Part shown: positions 7,902-14,673 of the stretch, piece after piece
How the letters are laid out: every line of letters begins with the position of its first letter
Position numbering within the stretch: the stretch's first letter is position 1
Assembly: GCA_013205585.1 (NCBI GenBank)
Contig: JABMML010000241.1
Location: 1 to 24,892, forward strand
Source of the DNA: Chitinophagaceae bacterium
GTDB taxonomy: Bacteria > Bacteroidota > Bacteroidia > Chitinophagales > Chitinophagaceae
Direction: 5' to 3'
Length of the DNA: 24,892 nt
Notes under the pieces: model-generated
Seen by the model: the letters and a program-made list of their open reading frames with translations, nothing else
Databases searched by the model: none
Told to the model about the DNA's origin: nothing
Position numbers and translations under genes: made by a program

Positions 7902-8303
7902 TTAGTCTTCCCATTGCAAGGCCCCTTTCTTGATGATGTATATAAAACCCACCAAAAAAAATCCTACAAATAAAACCACTTCGCCAAATCCAGCCCAACC
8001 CAAACTTTTAAAATTCACCGCATAAGGATAAAAGAAAATAACTTCCACATCAAATAAAACAAATAGAATGGCCACTAGAAAATACTTGATCGCCATAGGT
8101 GATCTTGCATCTCCATGTGATTCAATTCCACTCGCAAAGTTTTCTAATTTATCGCTTGTTGCACGCTTCGGTCCCAACCAACTTGAAATCAAAATCATGA
8201 ACGCAACAAAGCCCCCAGCAAATAATAATTGCAATGCAATGGGTAAGTAATTAGTAGCGCTATTTGTCTCGTTCGCAGACATCCAATACTGCAGCAGAAT
8301 CAT
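7902..8303 (-). CDS. nuoA: NADH-quinone oxidoreductase subunit A
   Basis: This three-helix membrane subunit of complex I is the first gene of the operon. The core shows GPKRATSDKLENFASGIES, then GDARSPMAIKYFLVAILFVL and FDVEVIFFYPYAVNF, the NuoA/ND3 signature. The cysteine found in the ND3 loop of mitochondria is a serine here (ASGIES). The start is uncertain. ATG at 8303 gives 133 residues; ATG at 8282 (MSANETNSATNYLP) gives 126. A longer TTG frame from 8354 would begin upstream of the predicted promoter -7 box at 8323-8330, so I reject it. Confidence 0.93.
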   Translation of the reverse strand: MILLQYWMSANETNSATNYLPIALQLLFAGGFVAFMILISSWLGPKRATSDKLENFASGIESHGDARSPMAIKYFLVAILFVLFDVEVIFFYPYAVNFKSLGWAGFGEVVLFVGFFLVGFIYIIKKGALQWED

Positions 8304-8322
8304 ACATGAGTTTTTGGTGCCG

Positions 8323-8357
8323 CAAAAATACGCAAAGCATAGCTCATAAAACAAAAA
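8323..8357 (-). promoter_or_regulatory. Predicted promoter of the nuo operon
   Basis: On the minus strand TTTTTG (plus 8352-8357) is followed after 21 bases by TATTTTTG (plus 8323-8330), matching the Bacteroidota -33/-7 consensus TTG ... TAnnTTTG. Transcription would start at about 8317-8319, leaving a leader of about 15 bases to the ATG at 8303 or about 35 to the one at 8282. The -33 element lies inside the T-tract of the preceding terminator. Confidence 0.65.
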
Positions 8358-8376
8358 CTCCCCATAAAAGGGGAGT
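8348..8376 (-). terminator. Intrinsic terminator after the TPR gene
   Basis: On the minus strand ACTCCCC (8376-8370), a six-base loop and GGGGAGT (8363-8357) form a perfect 7-bp GC-rich stem, followed by TTTTTGTTTT. It lies about 47 bases past the TPR-gene stop and just before the nuo operon, so it should separate the two transcription units. Confidence 0.85.
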
Positions 8377-8423
8377 AATTTTCAATTATTTTTTACACAA
8401 TAAATCTGCCTAAATAGACGTTT

Positions 8424-10190
8424 TTAGCCTTTTTTGGTTTGAGTGGTATCGGCTGCTGGCTTTTCAACTGGGGGAGCCGGTACGCCACCCTTAGAAATTT
8501 GCATTTTTTTGATAATCTCGATGTTCTTTATAAACATCCCCTTGGCTTGCAGCGTGGTTGGATCTTCTGGTACTATTTCAAGTACTTTATCACACATTAA
8601 AACAGCGTTTTCATAGCCCTTCGTTTCGTTATAATAGCCAATTAAGGTATAGTAATTGTTGATTAAGGCCTGCTTGTTTTTAGTTAAATCCTTTAACAAA
8701 AACTCATTTTGAACATTTACCGTCTCAAATAAGATGCCTAGGTTATTGGCTGTATCCAATATTCTAGCAGCTCTCACATTCATAGAATAGCCATTAGGCT
8801 TGTCTGGGAAGGCAGCTATATACTCTTTGGCAGTTATAGAAGCTAAGGCTCCTTCTTTTGCATTGATAGCAATACTTGTGGTTTTATAATAATACACTTC
8901 ATCCTTTACCCCTCTAAGGGCAGAATAATTCGCATACCACTTTAATTCATCGGCATACATATTAGTTTTTTCTAACATTTCATAACCTAATTTGTAATAT
9001 TTTAACTTGTTTACCTTGGCTGTATCCGCCGCAATGGCTTTTTCTAAAATGACAACTAAGGTAGCTTGGCTTCCACTGAATTTGGATAAAACCTTGACTG
9101 CTATTTCATAATCGGTATTGATTAATTTATCTGCGGTCGTATTTGTAATATAAGGCTCGATATAAGATTTTGCTAAAACAGAGTCTCCTTTTTTATCATA
9201 GTTCTTAGCTAATAAAACGGCTAAACCTGGGAAAATGGTAAGACTTCCGGCAGCTTCCATTGCTTTGGCTTTTTCTAAAGATTGTTCAAATTGACCAGAT
9301 CTAAATAAATAATCGGCACTGAAATATTCAAAAATAGGATCCTTGTCTGCGTATTGTAAAAATAAATCCAAATTAGTTTTTGCAATATTTGTGCTTACTT
9401 CAGCATAGTAGGTATATAAAGAAAAATAAACGGGTGCAATGGCAGGGTCGGCAGCGATGGCTTTATTAAAATATTCGTCTAAAGATTCTTTATTGTTTTG
9501 TGTTTGATACACTTTTCCAATTCTATAATAAGCATAGGCATTTTTCGCATCTGCATTGATCGCGTTTTGAAAAGCAGTTACTGCATCGCCTCCATTTTCA
9601 CCACCGCCTAACTTTAAATAGTTAATACCTAGGTTAAGGTAGAGGCTTGCATTCACTACATCGTAGGCACTCACCGTTTCTTTTAACTTATCGATGGCAT
9701 ATTTGTGGTCTCCGATACTAATAGGTAATTCAGCAAACACATATCCTATTGCATTAATGATATCTTGATTAGGTTTGCCTTTATATTTTCCTTTTGTATT
9801 GAGCGTAGAAGTAATAGCTACTTCTAAATTTTGTTTAACCGCATTCACATCTGCTCCCTCTAATGATTGAATATGTGACATACCCACTAACAACCATGGA
9901 TCATTGCCTTTTGCTTGTAAACTTTTTTGAAATAACTCTTTCGCATTTTGAATAGATTCGGTGGTAGAAATACCATTATAGTTTTGCGCTAACATGGCTT
10001 GACCATACCAAAAAGTAGTTTCCCCATCGACTGGGTTTTTGTCATAGGCTTCCTTAAAATAATTAAGGGCCGATTTATTTTTTTCGTAATTCAATAACTT
10101 CACACCCTCTGACAAAGCGGAAGGAACCACTTGAGCCATTAATGCAGTAGAAAATATAAATCCTACCAAAAGAAAAACCAATTTTTTCAT
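8424..10190 (-). CDS. Secreted tetratricopeptide-repeat protein
   Basis: This is a 588-residue exported TPR protein of unknown specific role. The ATG at 10190 gives MKKLVFLLVGFIFSTALMAQ, a clear signal peptide with likely cleavage after ALMA. A GTG one codon upstream is less likely. The mature part is alpha-helical with TPR-like units, best seen at roughly residues 30-60 (NPVDGETTFWYGQAML), 205-265 (AFQNAINADAKNAYAYYRIG and the next unit), and 530-565 (CDKVLEIVPEDPTTLQAKGM). The tail is proline/lysine-rich and probably disordered. It follows a PstS-like lipoprotein gene on the same strand after 200 bases. In other Bacteroidota similar pairs sit near TonB/ExbBD genes (from memory, not checked). 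A scaffold role in the periplasm is inference only. Confidence 0.85.
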   Translation of the reverse strand: MKKLVFLLVGFIFSTALMAQVVPSALSEGVKLLNYEKNKSALNYFKEAYDKNPVDGETTFWYGQAMLAQNYNGISTTESIQNAKELFQKSLQAKGNDPWLLVGMSHIQSLEGADVNAVKQNLEVAITSTLNTKGKYKGKPNQDIINAIGYVFAELPISIGDHKYAIDKLKETVSAYDVVNASLYLNLGINYLKLGGGENGGDAVTAFQNAINADAKNAYAYYRIGKVYQTQNNKESLDEYFNKAIAADPAIAPVYFSLYTYYAEVSTNIAKTNLDLFLQYADKDPIFEYFSADYLFRSGQFEQSLEKAKAMEAAGSLTIFPGLAVLLAKNYDKKGDSVLAKSYIEPYITNTTADKLINTDYEIAVKVLSKFSGSQATLVVILEKAIAADTAKVNKLKYYKLGYEMLEKTNMYADELKWYANYSALRGVKDEVYYYKTTSIAINAKEGALASITAKEYIAAFPDKPNGYSMNVRAARILDTANNLGILFETVNVQNEFLLKDLTKNKQALINNYYTLIGYYNETKGYENAVLMCDKVLEIVPEDPTTLQAKGMFIKNIEIIKKMQISKGGVPAPPVEKPAADTTQTKKG

Positions 10191-10390
10191 CACTTAATTT
10201 TTTCATTTTAAATTTTAACCTGCTTCAACAACCTTATATCATTTATCATATAAGGTGTATGCCCCTAGCCACATCTATTTTTTTATCATAAACACAGAAA
10301 TTGTAGGGATTGCTAAAATATTAATTTTTTGGCAAGAATACCATTAATTTTTGGTTAATAACCCGAAATTTTACGGGTATTTGATGAGCG
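10191..10390 (-). other. 200-base spacer with inverted repeats before the TPR gene
   Basis: This noncoding AT-rich stretch separates the PstS-like gene from the TPR gene. It holds a perfect 9-bp inverted repeat, ACCTTATAT-8-ATATAAGGT (10231-10239 and 10248-10256), 41 bases upstream of the TPR ATG. Just after the PstS-like stop is a weaker hairpin, ACCCG-8-CGGGT (10361-10365 and 10374-10378), not followed by a proper T-run. I see no good TAnnTTTG promoter and no ORF. Confidence 0.7.
10231..10256. promoter_or_regulatory. Perfect 9-bp inverted repeat upstream of the TPR gene
   Basis: ACCTTATAT at 10231-10239 is the exact reverse complement of ATATAAGGT at 10248-10256, with an 8-base AT-rich spacer. 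It could be an operator for a dimeric regulator or a hairpin in the TPR-gene leader. There is no T-tract in either direction, so a terminator is unlikely. Confidence 0.5.
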
Positions 10391-11293
10391 TTAGTTTAAT
10401 AAACCCTTTCTTTTCTTAAATCCCATTTTAGCGGGCACTAAAAAAGCCCTCTGAAATATTAACTGGCCTCTTTCTAGGCTCATAAAATTCAGCAGTCCTG
10501 TGCCCAGACCGGGGGCATTTTCTTTTAAAATATAATAAATGGGTAAAGAAAGAGAATAATGCCCCTTACTAATATTCGCCTGAGAGGGCTGTGAATAGTA
10601 GCCTTTTTCAATACATAAAGTACATTCCACTAAGGCCATTTTTAGGGTCTTTCTATCTTCGATTTGCTTGGGATCATAATTATCTCCCACCCAATTCATG
10701 CCCACAAAGCCAATGGCATTAGGATTATCTTTTATATAAGAAATCACTTCTTCACTTCCATTTGCAGCAACTACATTTTTCCCAAAAGGGGTTTCGTGTA
10801 ATAAACTATCTTTTAAAAAACGAACCACTCCCGTTAAATGACTTCCATCCATCACCACCTGCTTATTGTTTTTACCACTTAGTACTGCACTTAGTTCGGA
10901 CATAGTGAAAACAGAATCTTTTGATTTTTTATTCACCACCACCGCAATGGCATTGTAAGCCAGTATACCAAAAGTAGGTGCATAGCTTAGTTGGTCTTTA
11001 TAATTGGCTTGCTCTTTTTTGTCTAGGCCTCTTGTTACAATAATCATGCGGATACTATCGGAAGCTAAATCCTTGAAACAATCTATTTCAGATTTATAAG
11101 CAACTTCAATACTAGCATTGGGAAAACTTAACGCAAATACTTTAAGCTCTTGTTCTATAAAGGGCTTAAAACTTTCTTCAACAGAAATACGAATACGACC
11201 TTCACTTGGGCTGTCTACTGGCTCAGTTTTAACACCGTTCTTGCAAGCCGTGGCCAAAATGCAAACACTTATAATAATGTAAAAAAAACGCAT
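10391..11293 (-). CDS. PstS-like substrate-binding lipoprotein
   Basis: This is a periplasmic-binding-protein-like lipoprotein of 300 residues resembling phosphate-binding PstS. The N-terminus MRFFYIIISVCILATACKNG is a lipoprotein signal with the acylated Cys17, in a relaxed lipobox ATAC. After a short linker the binding fold follows, with typical PstS-like blocks: IRMIIVTRGLDKKEQANY (81-98), FTMSELSAVLSGKNNKQVVM (129-148), and NPNAIGFVGMNWVGD (190-204). No PstC/A/B genes are nearby, so it may not serve an ABC importer. It is followed by a secreted TPR gene and preceded, 38 bases away, by a small membrane-protein gene. The ligand is not shown by the sequence. Confidence 0.8.
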   Translation of the reverse strand: MRFFYIIISVCILATACKNGVKTEPVDSPSEGRIRISVEESFKPFIEQELKVFALSFPNASIEVAYKSEIDCFKDLASDSIRMIIVTRGLDKKEQANYKDQLSYAPTFGILAYNAIAVVVNKKSKDSVFTMSELSAVLSGKNNKQVVMDGSHLTGVVRFLKDSLLHETPFGKNVVAANGSEEVISYIKDNPNAIGFVGMNWVGDNYDPKQIEDRKTLKMALVECTLCIEKGYYSQPSQANISKGHYSLSLPIYYILKENAPGLGTGLLNFMSLERGQLIFQRAFLVPAKMGFKKRKGLLN

Positions 11294-11331
11294 GTACTTA
11301 ATTTAATAGTCAATAAAAAATAGGGAAAGGG

Positions 11332-11604
11332 CTAATACATTTGATTAATGCCTCTGTACAATCTAAAACCACCATACAATAAACAAAGACTTCCAAAAAT
11401 ATATCTAAAGTCGGCGCCAGCATTAATGATCATATCTAAGTGGAACCATTTAGCGCCTAGCATTAATACCCCACAACCCAAAATTAAGGCCGCCATCGTG
11501 AAATCATAAATACTTCTAAAAATTCGGTAAGTACGCTCCGATTTTTCACGAGGCGCATTGGGCCTGGGTTCATAGGGTTGTTGGCTAGGGTCTTGATTTT
11601 CCAT
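11332..11604 (-). CDS. Small two-helix membrane protein, unknown function
   Basis: This 90-residue protein has a polar, proline-rich N-terminus (MENQDPSQQPYEPRPNAPRE). Two hydrophobic segments follow, at about residues 33-50 (FTMAALILGCGVLMLGA) and 67-83 (YRYI-type segment with IFGSLCLLYGGFRLY), and it ends in a basic/tyrosine tail. I do not recognise a named family. It is the first gene of a probable minus-strand unit with the PstS-like and TPR genes, and is divergent from hisS with 83 bases between them. A membrane partner of the lipoprotein is possible but is inferred only from position. Confidence 0.75.
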   Translation of the reverse strand: MENQDPSQQPYEPRPNAPREKSERTYRIFRSIYDFTMAALILGCGVLMLGAKWFHLDMIINAGADFRYIFGSLCLLYGGFRLYRGINQMY

Positions 11605-11662
11605 AAAATCGGGTTTTAAAGAGGCAATTTAAACAATTAATAGCCGATGAATTTAAAAAATT

Positions 11663-11670
11663 TATCTTTA
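11663..11670 (+). promoter_or_regulatory. Possible -7 element of hisS
   Basis: TATCTTTA matches TAnnTTTG except for the last base and lies 18 bases before the hisS ATG, giving a leader of roughly 12 bases. No TTG is found at the expected -33 distance, so support is weak. Confidence 0.35.
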
Positions 11671-11687
11671 CTTACAAATTTGAAACT

Positions 11688-13055
11688 ATGAGCAAACCTT
11701 CTTTGCCACAAGGTACCAGAGATTTTAATGCGGCTACGGTTCAAAAGCGTCAGTTTATATTTAAGACCATCCAATCTGTGTTTGAAACCTATGGGTTTCA
11801 GCCATTGGAAACCCCTGCTATGGAGAACCTGGAAACCTTAATGGGTAAGTATGGCGAGGAAGGCGATAAACTTATATTTAAAATTTTAAATAACGGCTTA
11901 GACAATCCTCAGAAAAAAGAACAAACATTAGAAGGTGTTGAAAAGTTATTCGAAGGTAAAAATAGTACGGCCATTACTGAACGTGCTCTAAGATATGATT
12001 TAACCATTCCCTTTGCTAGATATGTAGCCATGAACCATGGTTCGCTTAACTTCCCTTTTAAAAGATATCAAATCCAACCTGTATGGCGTGCCGATCGTCC
12101 CCAGAAAGGAAGATACCGTGAGTTTTATCAATGTGATGCAGATGTAGTAGGTAGTGAAAGTTTATTAAACGAAGTAGATTTAGTAGCGGTGTATTTAACT
12201 GCCTTTCAAAAATTAAATTTACCCGTAGAAGTAAAAATAAACAATAGAAAAATTTTACTAGCCCTTGCACAAATATGTGGAGGAGAAGATAAATTAATTG
12301 ATTTAACCATTGCCATTGATAAGCTAGATAAAATTGGCTGGGAGAAAGTAAAAGAAGAATTACAGCACAAAAATTTTACTGAAGCCCAACAAAAAATTAT
12401 TCAACAGTATTTAACGATTGAAGGAAGTAATACAGAAAAGCTTACTCAATTAACAGCCTTATTAGGTAATAATGCAACGGGTGTGAAAGGAATAGAAGAA
12501 ATAAATTATGTATTAGACTACCACGCCGAAACCGGTATGAGCAAGCATTTAGTAGCCGACTTTACTTTAGCAAGAGGCTTGAATTATTATACAGGAATTA
12601 TTTTTGAAGTAAAAGCCATAGACGCTCAAATGGGAAGTATTGGTGGCGGCGGGCGCTATAACGATTTAACAAGCTTGTTTGGCGTACCCAATATTGCAGG
12701 CGTGGGCATTAGCTTTGGTGTAGATAGAATTTATGATGTGATGGAAGAGAAAAATTTATTTCCAACCACCATTGAACAAACCACTCAAGTTTTATTTTTT
12801 AATTTAGGAGAGCAGGAAGCGAAAGCAGCCTACTTACAAATGATGCAATTAAGGGATAAAAAAATTGCTTGTGAAATTTACCCTGAGAAAAGCAAATTCG
12901 ACAAGCAATTTAAATATGCCGAGAAAAAAGGAATTCTCAACGTTATTATAATGGGTACCGAAGAATTAGCTAAAAATGAATGCACTGTAAAAAATATTAT
13001 TACGGGCAAACAAACTACTGTTTCTTTATCGGACCTTTCTAGTTTTGAATTCTAG
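11688..13055 (+). CDS. hisS: Histidine--tRNA ligase
   Basis: This enzyme charges tRNA-His with histidine in the cytoplasm. The 455-residue class II synthetase begins with the usual QGTRDF block (residues 8-13). It shows motif 2 (YQIQPVWRADRPQKGRYREF), the histidine-specific ARGLNYYTG at 295-303, and motif 3 (GGGGRYNDLTSLFGVPNIAG, then GVGISFGVDRIYDVM). A C-terminal anticodon-binding domain follows, from about residue 370. The length is normal. The stop TAG overlaps the stop of the opposite-strand gene in one CTAG, leaving no room for a terminator between the two. Confidence 0.97.
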   Translation: MSKPSLPQGTRDFNAATVQKRQFIFKTIQSVFETYGFQPLETPAMENLETLMGKYGEEGDKLIFKILNNGLDNPQKKEQTLEGVEKLFEGKNSTAITERALRYDLTIPFARYVAMNHGSLNFPFKRYQIQPVWRADRPQKGRYREFYQCDADVVGSESLLNEVDLVAVYLTAFQKLNLPVEVKINNRKILLALAQICGGEDKLIDLTIAIDKLDKIGWEKVKEELQHKNFTEAQQKIIQQYLTIEGSNTEKLTQLTALLGNNATGVKGIEEINYVLDYHAETGMSKHLVADFTLARGLNYYTGIIFEVKAIDAQMGSIGGGGRYNDLTSLFGVPNIAGVGISFGVDRIYDVMEEKNLFPTTIEQTTQVLFFNLGEQEAKAAYLQMMQLRDKKIACEIYPEKSKFDKQFKYAEKKGILNVIIMGTEELAKNECTVKNIITGKQTTVSLSDLSSFEF

Positions 13056-13462
13056 CGGGTTTTATTCGCCCAAACTTTATCATAAAAATCTTGTTCTTTC
13101 ATTGCATAAGCAGTTCCATTAGGAGAGGATGAACTAGCAGCTTCTCTTTTAGCTGTTGACTCCATTCCTTGCACAATGATAGTTAAAGTTTCTACTGCAT
13201 TATCTGCCCCTCTTTTAAAAATAATAGGTGCATCATAAGCAGCTAAATAAAAAGTATCTACCCCTTTCTTTTCTAAGGGTGTAGAACCCATTGCTGAATT
13301 AATAGTTAATACTGTGTCTTCTGCAGTTATAGTTACTTCTGTCACTGGACTTCCTTCTGGAAATACATATTTACCTAAATAGTCTTTCAAATTACTTGTT
13401 TGTGCATTTACGCTAGCAAATACCCCCATTAGGATGCATGCCATTAAGAAGATTTTTTTCAT
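13052..13462 (-). CDS. Small secreted protein, probable beta-rich DUF3471-like fold
   Basis: This 136-residue protein has a signal peptide MKKIFLMACILMGVFASVNAQ (cleavage after VNA). The mature part starts LKDYLGKYVFPEGSPVTEVT, followed by TVLTINSAMGSTPLEKKG and APIIFKRGADNAVETLTIIV. This resembles the short beta-sheet domain (DUF3471-like) that often follows serine beta-lactamase-like domains in Bacteroidota, here standing alone; that match is from memory. The C-terminal third is serine-rich and then charged. The function is unknown. It converges on hisS with a 4-base overlap, and its 5' side faces rlmN across 150 bases. Confidence 0.8.
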   Translation of the reverse strand: MKKIFLMACILMGVFASVNAQTSNLKDYLGKYVFPEGSPVTEVTITAEDTVLTINSAMGSTPLEKKGVDTFYLAAYDAPIIFKRGADNAVETLTIIVQGMESTAKREAASSSSPNGTAYAMKEQDFYDKVWANKTR

Positions 13463-13612
13463 AATTTATTATTTTTTTGTTTCAAATCGATTTTCGAAAA
13501 TAGGTAAAACATGGCCTATTTAATAATAAATTTATATTAATTATTCAGCGTGCTAAAAAGAGGCTAAAAAAAGATTTAAAAGTATACAAATCCGATCAAG
13601 TATCTTTGCATT
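13463..13612. other. Divergent spacer between the small secreted gene and rlmN
   Basis: This 150-base AT-rich spacer contains a perfect 12-base palindrome ATTTTCGAAAAT (13490-13501) close to the minus-strand gene. On the minus strand TATTTTCG overlaps it, one mismatch from the -7 consensus. The rlmN -7 element lies at the other end. Nothing else stands out. Confidence 0.5.
13601..13608 (+). promoter_or_regulatory. Predicted -7 element of rlmN, almost touching the start codon
   Basis: TATCTTTG is an exact TAnnTTTG match ending 4 bases before the rlmN ATG. Transcription would begin at or within a few bases of the A of the start codon, implying a leaderless or near-leaderless mRNA. The -33 region has TTTA (13575-13578) in place of TTTG. 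Confidence 0.5.
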
Positions 13613-14662
13613 ATGGAGAAGACAAGACCTAATATTAGACATGTAGAAGTCGCTGACATTGAGCGATTTATATCAAAAATAGGCGAAAAGCCTTTTAGAG
13701 TAAAACAAATTGTTGAATGGTTATGGCAAAAACATGCCCATAGCTTCGATGAAATGACCAACCTAAGTAAGGACCTACGCTCCTTATTAGAAAATGAATT
13801 TCAACTACCTGCTTTACAAATTAATACCACCCAACAAAGTGAAGATGGTACTTTAAAAACGCGTTTTAAAACTTTTGACGGACATATGATTGAAGGAGTG
13901 CTCATTCCAACTACTTTAAGAAAGACCGCCTGCGTTTCTGCCCAAATTGGATGCAGCCTTAGTTGTAAGTTTTGTGCAACGGGTACTATGGAGCGTAAAA
14001 GAAATTTAAGCTTTGATGAAATTTATGATCAAGTCGTTTACATACTACAACAAAGCGAAGCCACTTATGAAAAACATTTAAGCAATATTGTTTTCATGGG
14101 CATGGGTGAGCCTTTAATGAATTATCATAATGTTTTAAAGGCCATTGAAAAAATTACTTCTCCTGATGGATTAGGTATGAGCGCTAAAAGAATTACAGTC
14201 TCCACTGCAGGTCTGGTAAAACAAATTAGACAATTAGGCGACGATAATGTGAAATTTAAATTAGCCATTTCACTTCATGCCGCCAACGATAAAAAGCGTA
14301 ATGAAATTATGCCCATTAACGAAAGTAATAATATCAAAGGCTTAATTGAAGCCATTAATTACTTTTATAAAAAGACGGGCACTGAAGTTACTTTTGAATA
14401 TATTTTATTCAAAGACTTTAATGACTCTGAAAAAGACGCTGAAGAACTGACTAAAATTTATAGACAAGTACCAGCCGATTTAATCAACATTATTGAATAC
14501 AACCCGGTTGATATTTTTCCTTTTGACAAACCAGACGAAGAAGGCTTTGAAAGATTTGTAGAAATTTTACAAAAAAATAGAGTGAATGTGCGCGTAAGAC
14601 ATAGTAGAGGTAAGGATATCGACGCCGCCTGTGGTCAATTAGCCAATAAAGATAATTTTTAA
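13613..14662 (+). CDS. rlmN: Dual-specificity 23S rRNA/tRNA adenine-C2 methyltransferase
   Basis: This radical-SAM enzyme makes 2-methyladenosine at A2503 of 23S rRNA and at A37 of some tRNAs. The 349 residues include the cluster motif Cys114-x3-Cys118-x2-Cys121 (CSLSCKFC). The two mechanistic cysteines are Cys107 (TACVSAQ) and Cys340 (DIDAACGQL), equivalent to Cys118 and Cys355 of E. coli. FMGMGEPLMNY (161-171) and ISLHAAND are also typical of RlmN. All catalytic residues are present. It heads a plus-strand run of three RNA-modification genes, 11 bases before the next gene. Confidence 0.97.
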   Translation: MEKTRPNIRHVEVADIERFISKIGEKPFRVKQIVEWLWQKHAHSFDEMTNLSKDLRSLLENEFQLPALQINTTQQSEDGTLKTRFKTFDGHMIEGVLIPTTLRKTACVSAQIGCSLSCKFCATGTMERKRNLSFDEIYDQVVYILQQSEATYEKHLSNIVFMGMGEPLMNYHNVLKAIEKITSPDGLGMSAKRITVSTAGLVKQIRQLGDDNVKFKLAISLHAANDKKRNEIMPINESNNIKGLIEAINYFYKKTGTEVTFEYILFKDFNDSEKDAEELTKIYRQVPADLINIIEYNPVDIFPFDKPDEEGFERFVEILQKNRVNVRVRHSRGKDIDAACGQLANKDNF

Positions 14663-14673
14663 TAGTAGGAGGC

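Noticed and set aside
8304..8354. N-terminal extension of nuoA from a TTG at 8354
   Set aside because: It would begin inside the upstream terminator and in front of the predicted -7 box, so it could not be on the nuo transcript; the added residues do not look like NuoA.
10361..10378. Hairpin ACCCG-8-CGGGT after the PstS-like gene as an intrinsic terminator
   Set aside because: The stem is only 5 bp and is followed by AACCAAAAATT, not a T-run; it may add weak pausing but I do not call it a terminator.
14667..14672. AGGAGG before the RluB-type gene as a strong ribosome binding site
   Set aside because: It is one base from the ATG, far too close for normal pairing, and no later start codon suits the protein.
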